Assembly: GCF_016862635.1 (NCBI RefSeq)
Contig: NZ_BONI01000043.1
Span: forward strand, 16,549-80,548
Source: Catellatospora coxensis
GTDB taxonomy: Bacteria; Actinomycetota; Actinomycetes; Mycobacteriales; Micromonosporaceae
Reading direction: 5' to 3'
DNA: 64,000 nt
The notes under the pieces were generated by a model that saw nothing but the letters and a program-made list of their open reading frames with translations, was not told where the DNA came from and did not search any database. This document shows, piece by piece, positions 31,988-39,775 of the stretch. Both the position numbers and the translations under genes were made by a program. Positions within the stretch are counted from its first letter, which is position 1; each line of letters opens with the position of its first letter.

Positions 31988-33643
31988 ATGGCTCCAACAC
32001 GGGTTGCCGCGGTGCAGCTCGCGGCGTCGCAGGACGTCGAGGCCAACCTCGCCGCCTGCCTGCGCCTGATCGACGAGGCCGCGGCCCAGGGCGCGCAGCT
32101 GATCGTCCTGCCCGAGTTCTGCAACCACCTGTCCTACTACACCGACCGGGCCGAGGCGCACCGCATCGCCACCCGGCCCGGTGACCCGTTCCTGACCGCG
32201 GTCGCCGAGCGCGCCCGCAAGCACCGGGCGTACGTGAAGATCAACGTCACGCACGCGCACCCGGACGGGCGCACCGGCGGCACCAACTTCATGTTCGGGC
32301 CGGACGGCACGGTGCTCGGCCAGTGCGACAAGCAGACCCTGATGGGCGCGGAGAACGACCACCTCGACCCGGCTGGCGAGGTCGGCCCGGTGCTCGACAC
32401 CCCGCTCGGCCGGCTCGGCATGTACGCCTGCATGGAGGGCGTCATCAACGAGGTGGCCCGCGGGCTGGCCCTGCGCGGCGCGCAGGTGCTGCTCAACAGC
32501 CTCAACTCGTTCGCCACCGACGAGGCGAGCCTGCACATCCCGGTCCGCGCGGCCGAGAACAAGGTATGGGTCGTCGCCGCGAACAAGGTCGGCCCGCTGC
32601 TGCCCGAGGAGCACCTGCCGCGGCTGAGCGCCGCGCTCGGCGTACCCGCCGAATGGCTGCACGGAGCCGGGGAGAGCCAGATCGTCGCCCCCGACGGCAC
32701 CGTGGTCGCCAAGGGCCCCCGCACCGGCGAGGCCGTCGTGATCGCCGACATCGACCCGTCCCTGGCCGACGACAAGCGCCGCCCCGACGGCACCGACATC
32801 TTCGCCGCCCGCCGCCCGGAGCTGTACTCCCCGATCGCCGCCCCACCCCACGGCCGCCGCCACGCCCCCGGCGCGGCCACGCTGCCCGTGGCGATCGTCC
32901 GCGGCGACACCGCCACCGTGGTACGCGAGACCGCCCGCGCCGCCGCCGCCGGCGCCCGCCTCATCGTCACCACCGAAACCGACCCGGCCCTGCTCGCCGC
33001 CGCCCTCGACGGCACCGGCGCCCACGCCGTCACCGCAACCCCGACTGGCCCGGTCCTCGTCGACGCCAACGGCCAGCTCGCCCACCAACCCGTCCTCCAC
33101 CCCCAAGATCCCGACGATCTTGCGCGAACTGTTGCCGATTCGCCGGATTCACCCGTGTCATCCCCACAGTCCACGCAAGATCGTCGCGGTGAGGGGGCGG
33201 CGGTGCGGGTGGTGGAGATGGCTTGGGGGCGGTTGGTGATGGTGGCGGGGGAGGATTCGATCTTTCCGGAGGTGTTCCGGTTGGCGGCGCTTGCCGACGC
33301 TGATGTGGTGGCGGTGCCGTTCTCGGCGGTGGAGCAGTGGGAGTTGGGTCTCGGGCTGCCTGAGCGGGCGGCGGAGAACCGGCTCAACGTGATTGCCGCT
33401 GCGCCGGTTGAGCAGGACAGTGCGGTGTTCGCGCTGTCGTCGGACTTCACGTTGTGGACCGCTTGGCAGGGCCCGTTCACGGGGCGGATCAGCCATCCGG
33501 TGATCACCACTGTGCCCGCCGGACAGGTGTCCGGGCGGGCTGACGTCGCTCCGGCACAGGCCGCCAACCGGCAGGTGTCGCGGCAGACGGACCTCGTCGA
33601 CGGCCGCCCCTGGCGGCTCGTGCAAGCCCTCACAGAAAGGTAG
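31988..33643 (+). CDS. Tandem nitrilase-fold hydrolase (active N-domain, degenerate C-domain)
   Basis: About 551 residues, nearly double a normal carbon-nitrogen hydrolase. Residues 1-280 carry the full Glu-Lys-Cys set: E43 in VLPEFCNH, K115 in GQCDKQTLMG, C148 in MYACMEGVINE. Residues about 295-530 look like a second nitrilase domain but lack the catalytic residues: the Glu region reads LIVTTETDP and the Cys position in LVMVAGEDSIFPEVFR is Ala/Gly. A palindromic element (33113-33185) lies in the linker where the second Lys would be. It is first in the operon; GGGGAACCGGAG precedes the ATG. It would hydrolyse an amide or nitrile; the partner domain may be structural. Confidence 0.85.
   Translation: MAPTRVAAVQLAASQDVEANLAACLRLIDEAAAQGAQLIVLPEFCNHLSYYTDRAEAHRIATRPGDPFLTAVAERARKHRAYVKINVTHAHPDGRTGGTNFMFGPDGTVLGQCDKQTLMGAENDHLDPAGEVGPVLDTPLGRLGMYACMEGVINEVARGLALRGAQVLLNSLNSFATDEASLHIPVRAAENKVWVVAANKVGPLLPEEHLPRLSAALGVPAEWLHGAGESQIVAPDGTVVAKGPRTGEAVVIADIDPSLADDKRRPDGTDIFAARRPELYSPIAAPPHGRRHAPGAATLPVAIVRGDTATVVRETARAAAAGARLIVTTETDPALLAAALDGTGAHAVTATPTGPVLVDANGQLAHQPVLHPQDPDDLARTVADSPDSPVSSPQSTQDRRGEGAAVRVVEMAWGRLVMVAGEDSIFPEVFRLAALADADVVAVPFSAVEQWELGLGLPERAAENRLNVIAAAPVEQDSAVFALSSDFTLWTAWQGPFTGRISHPVITTVPAGQVSGRADVAPAQAANRQVSRQTDLVDGRPWRLVQALTER
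33113..33185. repeat. Palindromic element inside the nitrilase frame
   Basis: GACGATCTTGCG (33113-33124) with its exact complement CGCAAGATCGTC (33174-33185), enclosing 49 bases. The outer GATCGTC/CAAGATC sequence resembles the ends of the 28.7 and 30.3 kb repeats. The reading frame stays open; codon usage just downstream is distinctly less GC-rich at third positions. Confidence 0.65.
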
Positions 33644-33650
33644 ACCGACC

Positions 33651-34451
33651 GTGGCCGAGACCCTGCGGCACGTCGAGGACATGGTGGACAACTCCCCCGT
33701 CGTCGACGTGCACGAGACCTTCCACCTGTACCAGCAACTGCTCGCCGAGCTGAAGGCGAAGATCGACGCCCGGTTCGAGCTGCACCGGGACGAGTCCACG
33801 CTGGAGCTGGAGACGTACGGGCAGTACCCGGACGGCCCGGGCGGCTCGCTGGCCGCGTACAGCGGGCCGGAGGTCGACTGGATGGTGCACTCCTGGCTGG
33901 GCAACCCGTCGGCGAGCTTCGCCAACCTGCACCTGACCGTGTGGCTCGGCCCGCAGGTCAAGGTGCCGCACCTGGGCCTGGCCCTGCTGGTGTGGCCGGA
34001 GGGCTGGTTCTACCTCGACTCCGTGCCCCGGGTGAACATGGTCGAGGACGGCGAGTACTACGACAGCTACTACGCCCCGCTCGACGCCGACTGGCTGGCC
34101 CACCGCGCCGACCCCGAGTTCGAGTACTTCGTCAGCCGGGCCGGCTTCATCCGGGCCAGCCTGAGCCCGACGGCGTACTGCTACTCGTTCGGCCGCAGCG
34201 AGCGCAACATCGACATCGTCCGCAAGCTGACCCACGAGCACGTGGACCGGTGGCTGCGCTGGGTCGACGAGGCTCCGCCGGTGCCGGAGGAGGAGCGGGC
34301 CGCGCTCGCTGAGACCGACCTGCGGATCCGGCGCAACATCGCCGAGCGCGACCCGGCCAACGTGATGGGTGTGCGCTTCTTCGGCCAGGAGACCACGGAC
34401 AAGCTGGTCCGCGGCCTGTGGGGCGGCGACCGGAAGTCGGCCCGGCCGTGA
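33651..34451 (+). CDS. Red chlorophyll catabolite reductase (RCCR) homologue
   Basis: About 266 residues matching plant RCCR (ACD2) over most of their length by eye. Shared landmarks in order are VDWMVHSWL (plant VDFVIGSWI), the strand ending FYLDSVPR (LILDLPHR), EYYDSYYAP (EYYQD), the signature RASLSPTAY (RSAFSPTAS), an acidic C-terminal helix, IRRNIAERDPAN (RRKSIEDD) and MGVRFFGQE (FPRMFGEE). RCCR is a ferredoxin-dependent bilin reductase-fold enzyme that reduces the open-chain product of pheophorbide a oxygenase. By eye, the acidic residue reported near Glu154 of the Arabidopsis enzyme is not obvious, so substrate or chemistry may differ. The GTG start at 33651 directly follows the nitrilase stop; its end overlaps the next GTG. 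Confidence 0.8.
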   Translation: MAETLRHVEDMVDNSPVVDVHETFHLYQQLLAELKAKIDARFELHRDESTLELETYGQYPDGPGGSLAAYSGPEVDWMVHSWLGNPSASFANLHLTVWLGPQVKVPHLGLALLVWPEGWFYLDSVPRVNMVEDGEYYDSYYAPLDADWLAHRADPEFEYFVSRAGFIRASLSPTAYCYSFGRSERNIDIVRKLTHEHVDRWLRWVDEAPPVPEEERAALAETDLRIRRNIAERDPANVMGVRFFGQETTDKLVRGLWGGDRKSARP

Positions 34452-35419
34452 CGACGGTGATCCGCTCCGTCTGGTGGGCGGCGACGATCCCGGGCCACGA
34501 GGCCCCGTTCGACACCGCCCACCTGCGCGTCTACTACCCGGCCCGGCCGGACGGCTCGGACCGCGAGCGCCTGTCGGGCGTGATGGCCGCCGACGCGGAC
34601 GGCGCGCCGTACCCGGTGGCGGTGATCGTTTCCGGGGTGAACGTGGGCCAGGAGGCGTACCGGTGGCTGGCCGAGCGGCTGGCCGCGCAGGGTGTCGTCG
34701 CGGTGACCTATGACTGGGTGGGCACGCTGTTCGGGGGCCTGCACGGCATCACGCCGGGCGTGGACCTCGACGCGGCCCGGCCCGACGGTTACGGCAAGCG
34801 CCCGACGACGCCGTCGCTGCGGCCGGTGCTCGACGCCCTCGCCGCGATGACCGGGCCGGTCGCCGGGCTGCTCGACCTGAACAAGGTCGCCCTGATCGGG
34901 CACTCGGCGGGCGGCACCGTGGCGCTCCAGTCGGCGAGCTTCGTGCCCGAGGTGAAGGCCGTCGCGACGTACGGCGCGCACACCATGGTCGCGACGATGC
35001 TGGGCTGGCCGGCGGGGACCGTGCTGCCGGCCCAGGCCGACTGCCCGGTGCTGCTGGTCGCGGGCACCAACGACGGGGTCATCAACGGCTCGGCGGACCG
35101 CTACGGCGAGGACGCGGCCACCCGCCGCGACCCGATCAGCCGCACCTTCGACGAGGCGCTGCCCGACCGGGGCGGCGACAACGCGCTGGTCCGGCTCGCC
35201 GGGGCGAACCACTTCGCGATCGTGCACCCGGTCGACCACACCGCCGCGCGGGCGTTCCTCGACCAGCCCGCCGACGGCGACCCCGCCGCGCACCGGGAAC
35301 TGCTGGCCGACCTGCTCGGCACGTTCTGCCGGATGCACCTGACCGGCGACCAGGCGTCGTATACCGAATGGGACAAACTCGCCGGTCACGACGGCGTCGC
35401 GTCCATCCAGCGGAGGTAA
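34448..35419 (+). CDS. Chlorophyllase-like alpha/beta hydrolase
   Basis: About 323 residues. The catalytic triad can be read: S153 in LIGHSAGGTVAL (plant chlorophyllases have GHSRGG), D209 in VLLVAGTNDGVI and H255 in GANHFAIVHP. The preceding PVAVIVSGVNVGQEAYRWLAERLAAQGVVAVTYDW region is typical of the chlorophyllase/dienelactone-hydrolase group. There is no signal peptide, so it is cytoplasmic. It starts with a GTG overlapping the RCCR stop and ends four bases before the Rieske gene. Removal of a phytyl-type or methyl ester from a tetrapyrrole fits the context; a generic esterase is the alternative. Confidence 0.75.
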   Translation: MTTVIRSVWWAATIPGHEAPFDTAHLRVYYPARPDGSDRERLSGVMAADADGAPYPVAVIVSGVNVGQEAYRWLAERLAAQGVVAVTYDWVGTLFGGLHGITPGVDLDAARPDGYGKRPTTPSLRPVLDALAAMTGPVAGLLDLNKVALIGHSAGGTVALQSASFVPEVKAVATYGAHTMVATMLGWPAGTVLPAQADCPVLLVAGTNDGVINGSADRYGEDAATRRDPISRTFDEALPDRGGDNALVRLAGANHFAIVHPVDHTAARAFLDQPADGDPAAHRELLADLLGTFCRMHLTGDQASYTEWDKLAGHDGVASIQRR

Positions 35420-35422
35420 GCC

Positions 35423-36625
35423 ATGTTGAAGAACTTCTGGTACGCGGTCGAGTTCTCCGACCGGGTCACCACCAAGCCGGCCCGGATCACCGTGCTCGGC
35501 CAGCACCTGGCCCTCTACCGCACGCCGAAGGGCCGCCCCGTCGCGCTGAGCGACCTGTGCGTGCACCGGGGCGCGGCGCTGTCGGGCGGCTGGACCAAGG
35601 ACGGCTGCCTCGTCTGCCCGTACCACGGCTGGGAGTACGACGCCGACGGCCAGGTCACGAAGATCCCGGCGAACCTGCCCGGCCGGGGCATCCCGAAGAA
35701 GGCCCGCGTCGACTCGTACCCGGTGCAGGAGAAGTACGGCTTCGTCTGGGTGTTCATGGGCGACCTGCCCGAGTCCGAACGCCCGCCGATCCCGGTGTGG
35801 CCGGAGTTCGACGACCTGAAGGAGAACGGCGGCCGCTTCCGGGCGGTGACCGGCGAGTTCCTGTGGAAGGCGAACTACGAGCGCATCCTGGAGAACGGCT
35901 GCGACATCGCGCACGCGCCGTTCGTGCACGCGGGCGCGTTCGGCAACCCGGAGCGCCCGGAGGTCGCCGAGTACGAGCTGGAGACCCCCGACGAGTGGTC
36001 GGCGTTCGCCACGGTGGACCTGTACCCGCCGCGGCCGAAGGGCATCTGGGCGGCTCTCAACCGCAACAAGGGCGACCTGAGCAACCGCCCGCCGGTGCGC
36101 ACCTCGGCCGGCTGGATGCTGCCCAACATGATCAAGCTGCACGTGCGGCTGCCGATCGGCGAGCTGATCATCTACGACACCAACATCCCGATCGACGAGA
36201 CGACCACGCTGGTCAAGTGGGTCGCGCTGCGCACCTTCTTCACCGGCAAGTGGGCCGACAAGAACGCGATCAACCGCACCTTGAAGATCTTCTACGAGGA
36301 CGCGGAGGTCGTGAACAAGGTCCGGCCCGAGCTGCTGCCCTTCGACCTGGGCGCGGAGCTGCACATCAAGAGCGACCTGATCGCGGTCCACTACCGCCGC
36401 CGCCGCCAGGAGCTGGCCGAGAAGGGCTGGCTGCTGTCCGAGGAGGACAGCATCACCGGCGACGTGCCGCGCCGCACCGCGACCGTGATCGCCTCCCCGG
36501 CCCGCCGGGAGAACCCCGAGCTGGCCCGCGCCTGGGTGCACAAGGCCCGGGGCGAGCACCCGACCGTCCAGGCCGCATGGGACGCGGCCGCCGCGGCCGA
36601 GTCCGAATCCACCCCTGAGGAGTGA
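35423..36625 (+). CDS. Rieske non-haem iron oxygenase, pheophorbide a oxygenase-like context
   Basis: About 400 residues. The Rieske [2Fe-2S] motif is C46-x-H48 in LCVHRGAAL and C65-x-x-H68 in GCLVCPYHGWEYD. The mononuclear iron site is in ENGCDIAHAPFVH, with bridging D161 and ligands H164 and H169. Overall it resembles the PAO/vanillate-demethylase branch of soluble oxygenases. GGAGG precedes the ATG. Plant PAO opens the pheophorbide macrocycle to give the RCCR substrate; here the gene is flanked on both sides by RCCR-like genes, which makes a tetrapyrrole ring-opening role the best inference. No ferredoxin gene is adjacent; the flavoprotein at 14299 is a possible donor. Confidence 0.85.
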   Translation: MLKNFWYAVEFSDRVTTKPARITVLGQHLALYRTPKGRPVALSDLCVHRGAALSGGWTKDGCLVCPYHGWEYDADGQVTKIPANLPGRGIPKKARVDSYPVQEKYGFVWVFMGDLPESERPPIPVWPEFDDLKENGGRFRAVTGEFLWKANYERILENGCDIAHAPFVHAGAFGNPERPEVAEYELETPDEWSAFATVDLYPPRPKGIWAALNRNKGDLSNRPPVRTSAGWMLPNMIKLHVRLPIGELIIYDTNIPIDETTTLVKWVALRTFFTGKWADKNAINRTLKIFYEDAEVVNKVRPELLPFDLGAELHIKSDLIAVHYRRRRQELAEKGWLLSEEDSITGDVPRRTATVIASPARRENPELARAWVHKARGEHPTVQAAWDAAAAAESESTPEE

Positions 36626-36627
36626 CC

Positions 36628-37335
36628 GTGAGCCTGCCCGCCGACCTGTGCGAGCGCACCCTGCAACGAATCCTCGCCCGGCACCCCGACCTGGTCGCGC
36701 AGGACACCCCGCTGGCCGAGCTGACCAGCCCGATGTCGCCCGCCCCGGTCGGCTCGGTGCGCGTCTTCCGCGGCGAGGCGGTGGCCAAGGTCGTGTACGT
36801 CGGCCTGGTCGTCCCGATGATCCACCTGGACAGCCACATGATCTTCGCGTTCACACCCGAGGACTCGGCCGTCCCGCACTTCACCCTGGACTCGGTGTAC
36901 GGCGGCTCCTACCACGCCTTCCACCTGGACCTGATCCCGCGCGCCGACCTGGCCGCGAACCTGCCCTACCTGGACGCGGCGTTCCACCCGCTGACCCCGG
37001 TCTTCGAGGCGGCCTCGGCGACCGAGGGCCTGTCCCCGGCGGCGATCGGCCCGCGCCAGCGCGCCATCATGTCGCCGTGGATGCTGGTCAACCGGGCCAC
37101 CGAGGACGCCTTCGCGAGTATCGACACCTACGTGAACGCCTACGCCGACCACTGGTCGACGCTGGTGGAGAAGGGTCTGTCCGCCCCGGACGGCGCCGAC
37201 CTGGCCGCCCGGGACGCGGCGGTGCGCGCGAACATCTTCAGCCGTGACGTCGACCCGGTCTGGGCGCAGGTGTCCCGGCTGCTCGGCGACGGGACCACCG
37301 ACGCGATCCGCGCCGAGCTGGTGGCCAATGGCTGA
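36628..37335 (+). CDS. Second RCCR/bilin-reductase-fold protein, divergent
   Basis: About 235 residues, a probable distant paralogue of the RCCR homologue. The common pattern is a hydrophobic strand MIHLDSHMIFAFT, then VPHFTLDSVYGGS, the HAFHLDLIPRADL strand matching LDxxPR, an aromatic-rich helix, RAIMSPWMLVNR in place of the SPTA segment, and a terminal RANIFSRDVDP helix. Ferredoxin-dependent bilin reductases share this alpha/beta/alpha fold. GAGGAG lies five bases before GTG 36628; a GTG at 36622 is in frame. It overlaps the next gene by eight bases. It may catalyse a second reduction of the linear tetrapyrrole, or be a partner subunit. Confidence 0.65.
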   Translation: MSLPADLCERTLQRILARHPDLVAQDTPLAELTSPMSPAPVGSVRVFRGEAVAKVVYVGLVVPMIHLDSHMIFAFTPEDSAVPHFTLDSVYGGSYHAFHLDLIPRADLAANLPYLDAAFHPLTPVFEAASATEGLSPAAIGPRQRAIMSPWMLVNRATEDAFASIDTYVNAYADHWSTLVEKGLSAPDGADLAARDAAVRANIFSRDVDPVWAQVSRLLGDGTTDAIRAELVANG

Positions 37336-38278
37336 GCCCAGCGAGTGGCAGAAGCGCATCACGGGTGAGTGGCACGGCCGGCCGTCGCTGTTCGACGCCA
37401 CCGGCACCTGGTGCGGGTACGAGGACATCCGGCGCTCGTCGGTGTTCGAGAACGGCGTGACGACGTACTACATGGACGGCGGGCTCACCGGGGGCGGGCC
37501 GCTGGCCGGGCAGTTCCGGCTGGGCGCGCCGTTCGCGTTCGGGGTCGAGGACGCCGACGACGACCGGGTGTACACCGGGCCGGACTTCTACGGCACCGGC
37601 CAGCCCTACGGCTCGTTCGTCGACTCGCACTACTACGGCCCCGGCTGGCAGGTCGACCTGAACACCTGGAACCAGATCCTGCCCGACGGGCAGACCCAGG
37701 TGTACTCGTCCGTGCTCTACCAGGGCTGGTCGGTCGTCGGCTGCTTCAACGGCGTCTACACCCGCAGCACCGACCACGACGACAACCCCGCCACCCAGGC
37801 CCGGGTCACCGAGTTCCTGGCCGCCGAGACGCGGCGCGGCCCGGTCCCGCACATCATGCCCACCAAACGATCCGGGGCGTACGCGGGCAGCTGCGAACTC
37901 TGGGGCGCCGACCAGAAGCCGCGCGGCACGGTCGACGTGCGCATCGCTCTGGAGCCGGTCGACCTGCTGCACACCCGCCGCACCCTGACCTGGTCCGGGG
38001 CCCTGAACCGCAGCGCCACGGCCTCGGCCCGGCGCGACGGCAACCGGCTGTTCCACGAGGGCCCCGACGCCTGGGGCAACGCGGTCGCCTTCGGCCGCGC
38101 CGCCTTCGGCTCCCTGCACTTCACCGACGTCACCAAGGTGAAGTACCGCGAATTCATGATCGACGCCGAGCCCGGCATGTCCGCGGGCAAGCGCCTCGCC
38201 GTCGTCTACGAGATCTTCCAGGGCAACGTGCTCGACAGCGTCCTGCACGGCCTCCTGGAGTGGGAGGACGCCGCATGA
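37328..38278 (+). CDS. Possible lipocalin/calycin-like protein of unknown function
   Basis: About 316 residues, no signal peptide. It begins with a lipocalin-like ITGEWHGRPSLFDATGTW and is rich in beta-strand, Gly, Tyr and Trp: EDIRRSSVFENGVTTYY, MDGGLTGGGPLAGQFRLG, FYGTGQPYGSFVDSHYYGPGW. A second half (SGAYAGSCELWG onward) appears to repeat the barrel pattern. I cannot assign it to a named family; the calycin idea is from pattern only. Its place between RCCR-like and NOL-like genes, with overlapping starts, suggests it binds or chaperones a hydrophobic tetrapyrrole intermediate, as some cyanobacterial bilin lyases do. That is inference. Confidence 0.6.
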   Translation: MAEPSEWQKRITGEWHGRPSLFDATGTWCGYEDIRRSSVFENGVTTYYMDGGLTGGGPLAGQFRLGAPFAFGVEDADDDRVYTGPDFYGTGQPYGSFVDSHYYGPGWQVDLNTWNQILPDGQTQVYSSVLYQGWSVVGCFNGVYTRSTDHDDNPATQARVTEFLAAETRRGPVPHIMPTKRSGAYAGSCELWGADQKPRGTVDVRIALEPVDLLHTRRTLTWSGALNRSATASARRDGNRLFHEGPDAWGNAVAFGRAAFGSLHFTDVTKVKYREFMIDAEPGMSAGKRLAVVYEIFQGNVLDSVLHGLLEWEDAA

Positions 38279-38339
38279 ACGAGCGCAGCGAGCGAATCAT
38301 GAGGCCTGCCGAAGTCATGCCGACGCCGCAGGCGGCGGC

Positions 38340-39116
38340 ATGACCGCCAAGGTTGTCGTGGTAACCGGCGGGACCAGGGGCATCGGGCTCGGCCTGGTGC
38401 GGGAGCTGGCCGCACGGGGCGCGCAGGTCGTCTACTGCGGACGGTCCGTCGACTCGGTGAAGCGGGCCGGCGAGCAGGTCCCGGCCGCGTACGGCGTGGT
38501 CGCCGACGTCACCGACCGCGAAGCGGTGCAGCACCTGTGGGACGCGGCCGTCGAGCGGCACGGGCGGGTCGACATCTGGATCAACAACGCGGGCATGTCC
38601 CCGGCCCGGCACAAGCTGTGGGAGCTGGACCCCGAGGCGCTCGACGCCACGGTGGACCTGAACCTGCGCGGCGTGCTGCACGCCAGTGCCGTGGTGCTGG
38701 CCGGGATGCAGGCCCAGGGCGCCGGCGCGCTGTGGAACATGGAGGGCTTCGGGTCCAACGGCATGCGCCGCCCCGGGCTGACCGTGTACGGCGCGACCAA
38801 GCGGGCCGTCACGTACACCACGGACAGCCTGGCCAAGGAGGTGGACGGCACCGGGGTGACCGTGCACCACCTGTCCCCCGGCATGGTCGTCACCGACCTG
38901 CTGACGTACGACTACACCCCGGAAGAACTGGCGCAGGCGAAGAAGATCTTCAACATCCTGGCGGACCGGGTGGAGACCGTCACCCCGTGGCTGGCCGGCA
39001 AGGTGCTGGCCGGGGCGAAGAACGGGGCCCGGGTGGCGTGGCTGACCCAGGGCAAGGCGTTCTGGCGCTTCCTCACCGCGTTCCGCAGGCGCGACGTGTT
39101 CGGGGAGGACGCGTGA
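38340..39116 (+). CDS. SDR homologous to plant NOL/NYC1 chlorophyll(ide) b reductases
   Basis: About 258 residues. SDR motifs are TGGTRGIG (cofactor), INNAG, and Y150xxxK154 in VYGATKRAV. The match to plant NOL/NYC1 goes well beyond the SDR core: VDIWINNAG, LWNMEGFGSNG (plant FNIDGAGSDG), YGATKRAV (YGATKRSV), VHHLSPGMVVTDLL (VHNLSPGMVTTDLL), FNILADRVETVTPWL (FINVLAEPAEVVAEYL) and the C-terminal WLTQGKAFWRFL. These enzymes reduce the C7-formyl of chlorophyll b. A 61-bp spacer after the preceding gene contains an ACGAGCGCAGCGAGCGA-type repeat common in this genus group. It overlaps the membrane-protein start. Confidence 0.85.
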   Translation: MTAKVVVVTGGTRGIGLGLVRELAARGAQVVYCGRSVDSVKRAGEQVPAAYGVVADVTDREAVQHLWDAAVERHGRVDIWINNAGMSPARHKLWELDPEALDATVDLNLRGVLHASAVVLAGMQAQGAGALWNMEGFGSNGMRRPGLTVYGATKRAVTYTTDSLAKEVDGTGVTVHHLSPGMVVTDLLTYDYTPEELAQAKKIFNILADRVETVTPWLAGKVLAGAKNGARVAWLTQGKAFWRFLTAFRRRDVFGEDA

Positions 39117-39775
39117 ACACCAACGACTACCCGGTGATCATGGCGCTGGAGGACTACGTCCCCACGCTGCTGGCACTGGCCGGGTTCTGGCTGCTCGGCG
39201 GGGCGTCCGCCGCGATCGACCGGCGGGCCGCCGTCGCGGGGCGGCTCGGGGGCGTGCTGATCGGGCTGGGCGGGGTGGCCAAGTCCACCTGGAAGCTCAT
39301 CCTTTCCGCGTTCGGCCACGACGTGCGCTGGCTGGAGCAGTCGCTGTTCCCGCTGATGGCGGCCGGCGCGCTGCTGGTGCTGTGGTCGCTGCACACGACA
39401 CTGCGCGGGCGGCGCGCGCCGTGGTGGCCGTACGCCCTGGTGGGTGTGGGGGTCGCGGGGGCCGCGGTCGCCCTCGGCAGCGTGCAGCCCGCGTTCATCG
39501 CGGCCACCACCGGCGTCACCCTGATCAGCGTGCTCGGCGCGGTGCTGGCCGGCCGCCGCCGGGCCTGGGTCGCGGTGGTGCTCTTCGTGCTCGGCATCGT
39601 CGCCGTCACGTCGCTGGTGCCGCTGCGCAACCACCCGCAGCACGAGACGCTGGCCTTCCAGTGGCTGGAGCAGGGCACCAACACCCTCGCCCAGGCCGTC
39701 TTCCTGACCGCCGCCCTGCTCACCGTCCGCGCGTCCCGCAGCGCGGCGGTCCGGCCCGTGGGGGCAGTGGCATGA
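39113..39775 (+). CDS. Multipass membrane protein, KSTWK family, second copy
   Basis: About 220 residues, six or seven hydrophobic segments. Paralogue of the 18711 gene; shared core VPTLLALAGFWLL, GGVAKSTWKLIL, VRWLEQSLFPLMAAGALLVL, SVQPAFI, LVPLRNHPQHETLAFQWLEQGTNTLAQ. Here it lacks the hydrophilic tail. The GTG start overlaps the SDR stop, and its own end overlaps the next gene, so it is an integral member of the operon. Possibly a membrane anchor, transporter or electron carrier for the pathway; no direct evidence. Confidence 0.78.
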   Translation: MNTNDYPVIMALEDYVPTLLALAGFWLLGGASAAIDRRAAVAGRLGGVLIGLGGVAKSTWKLILSAFGHDVRWLEQSLFPLMAAGALLVLWSLHTTLRGRRAPWWPYALVGVGVAGAAVALGSVQPAFIAATTGVTLISVLGAVLAGRRRAWVAVVLFVLGIVAVTSLVPLRNHPQHETLAFQWLEQGTNTLAQAVFLTAALLTVRASRSAAVRPVGAVA

